This document shows positions 43,252 to 43,301 of a DNA stretch of 43,301 bases, one piece after another; the stretch's first letter is position 1; each line of letters opens with the position of its first letter. The notes under the pieces were generated by a model that was not told the origin of the DNA, searched no databases, and saw only the letters and a list, made by a program, of their open reading frames with translations. The stretch spans positions 1-43,301 of the forward strand of contig PAKY01000026.1 of the NCBI GenBank assembly GCA_002706885.1. Reading direction: 5' to 3'. Source of the DNA: Phycisphaerae bacterium. GTDB taxonomy: Bacteria; Planctomycetota; Phycisphaerae; Phycisphaerales; UBA1924. The position numbers were made by a program, and so were the translations under genes.

Positions 43252-43301
43252 CGCCGGCCCTTGACCCGGCCGGACGGAGAGGCGGCCGCGGGGAGGGGTC
43301 C

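Overview
The window looks like accessory DNA (a plasmid or an integrative island) from an alphaproteobacterium, most likely a Hyphomicrobiales (rhizobial-type) bacterium. This rests on gene style (ATGA-coupled operons, GC-rich codons), the YHS/HMBD CopA with a classical CueR, the MauE-glutaredoxin fusion, the IS66 and IS21 elements, and a TOPRIM-type plasmid protein at the right end. No rRNA, tRNA, CRISPR array or replication origin was seen. All family calls come from reading motifs; no database search was run.

Region 1 (155-8511) is a catabolic block. It holds an acyl-CoA dehydrogenase, an MmgE/PrpD protein and a NIPSNAP protein on the minus strand, a KstD-like FAD oxidoreductase, and a complete tripartite TRAP transporter (small permease, large permease, binding protein). 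A divergent control region at 3425-3642 carries a promoter overlapped by a strong dyad. The block probably imports and degrades an unidentified organic acid.

Region 2 (8512-15503) is a mobile-element scrapheap: a frameshifted DUF6088 antitoxin remnant, an unknown ORF cut by an IS66 element, that IS66 cut in turn inside tnpC, an intact IS21-type element, and the 3' part of a second, different IS21-type element.

Region 3 (15504-19933) is a defence and repair remnant. The second IS21 element truncates a YhaN-like ATPase gene and leaves a YhaO/SbcD-like nuclease gene. Next to it lies an intact AbiE-type toxin-antitoxin pair with two clear operators, then an unknown cysteine-rich protein.

Region 4 (19934-41845) is a large copper island. 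It contains a TolC-like outer-membrane lipoprotein without an RND pump, three multicopper oxidases, a cupredoxin, a CusF-like chaperone, a MauE-glutaredoxin protein, a DUF305 protein, a CopA ATPase and CueR. It also has four c-type cytochromes, two L,D-transpeptidases, a DUF2933-like protein, CopG (DUF411), an aberrant CDF transporter lacking both site-A aspartates, small Met/Cys/His-rich secreted or membrane proteins and a cytochrome b561. Four clear CueR-type promoters (19-bp spacer, CTGGAA-type dyad) and one degenerate one tie these genes into one regulon. An HNH nuclease gene sits inside the island.

Taken together, CopA and perhaps the CDF protein would move copper out of the cytoplasm. 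CusF, CopG, the cupredoxin and the small Cys/His proteins would hold it in the periplasm. The multicopper oxidases would oxidise Cu(I), possibly feeding or drawing electrons through the cytochromes. The two transpeptidases may maintain peptidoglycan cross-linking under copper. Region 5 (41846-43301) is a 430-bp gene-free stretch followed by a plasmid-type TOPRIM protein.
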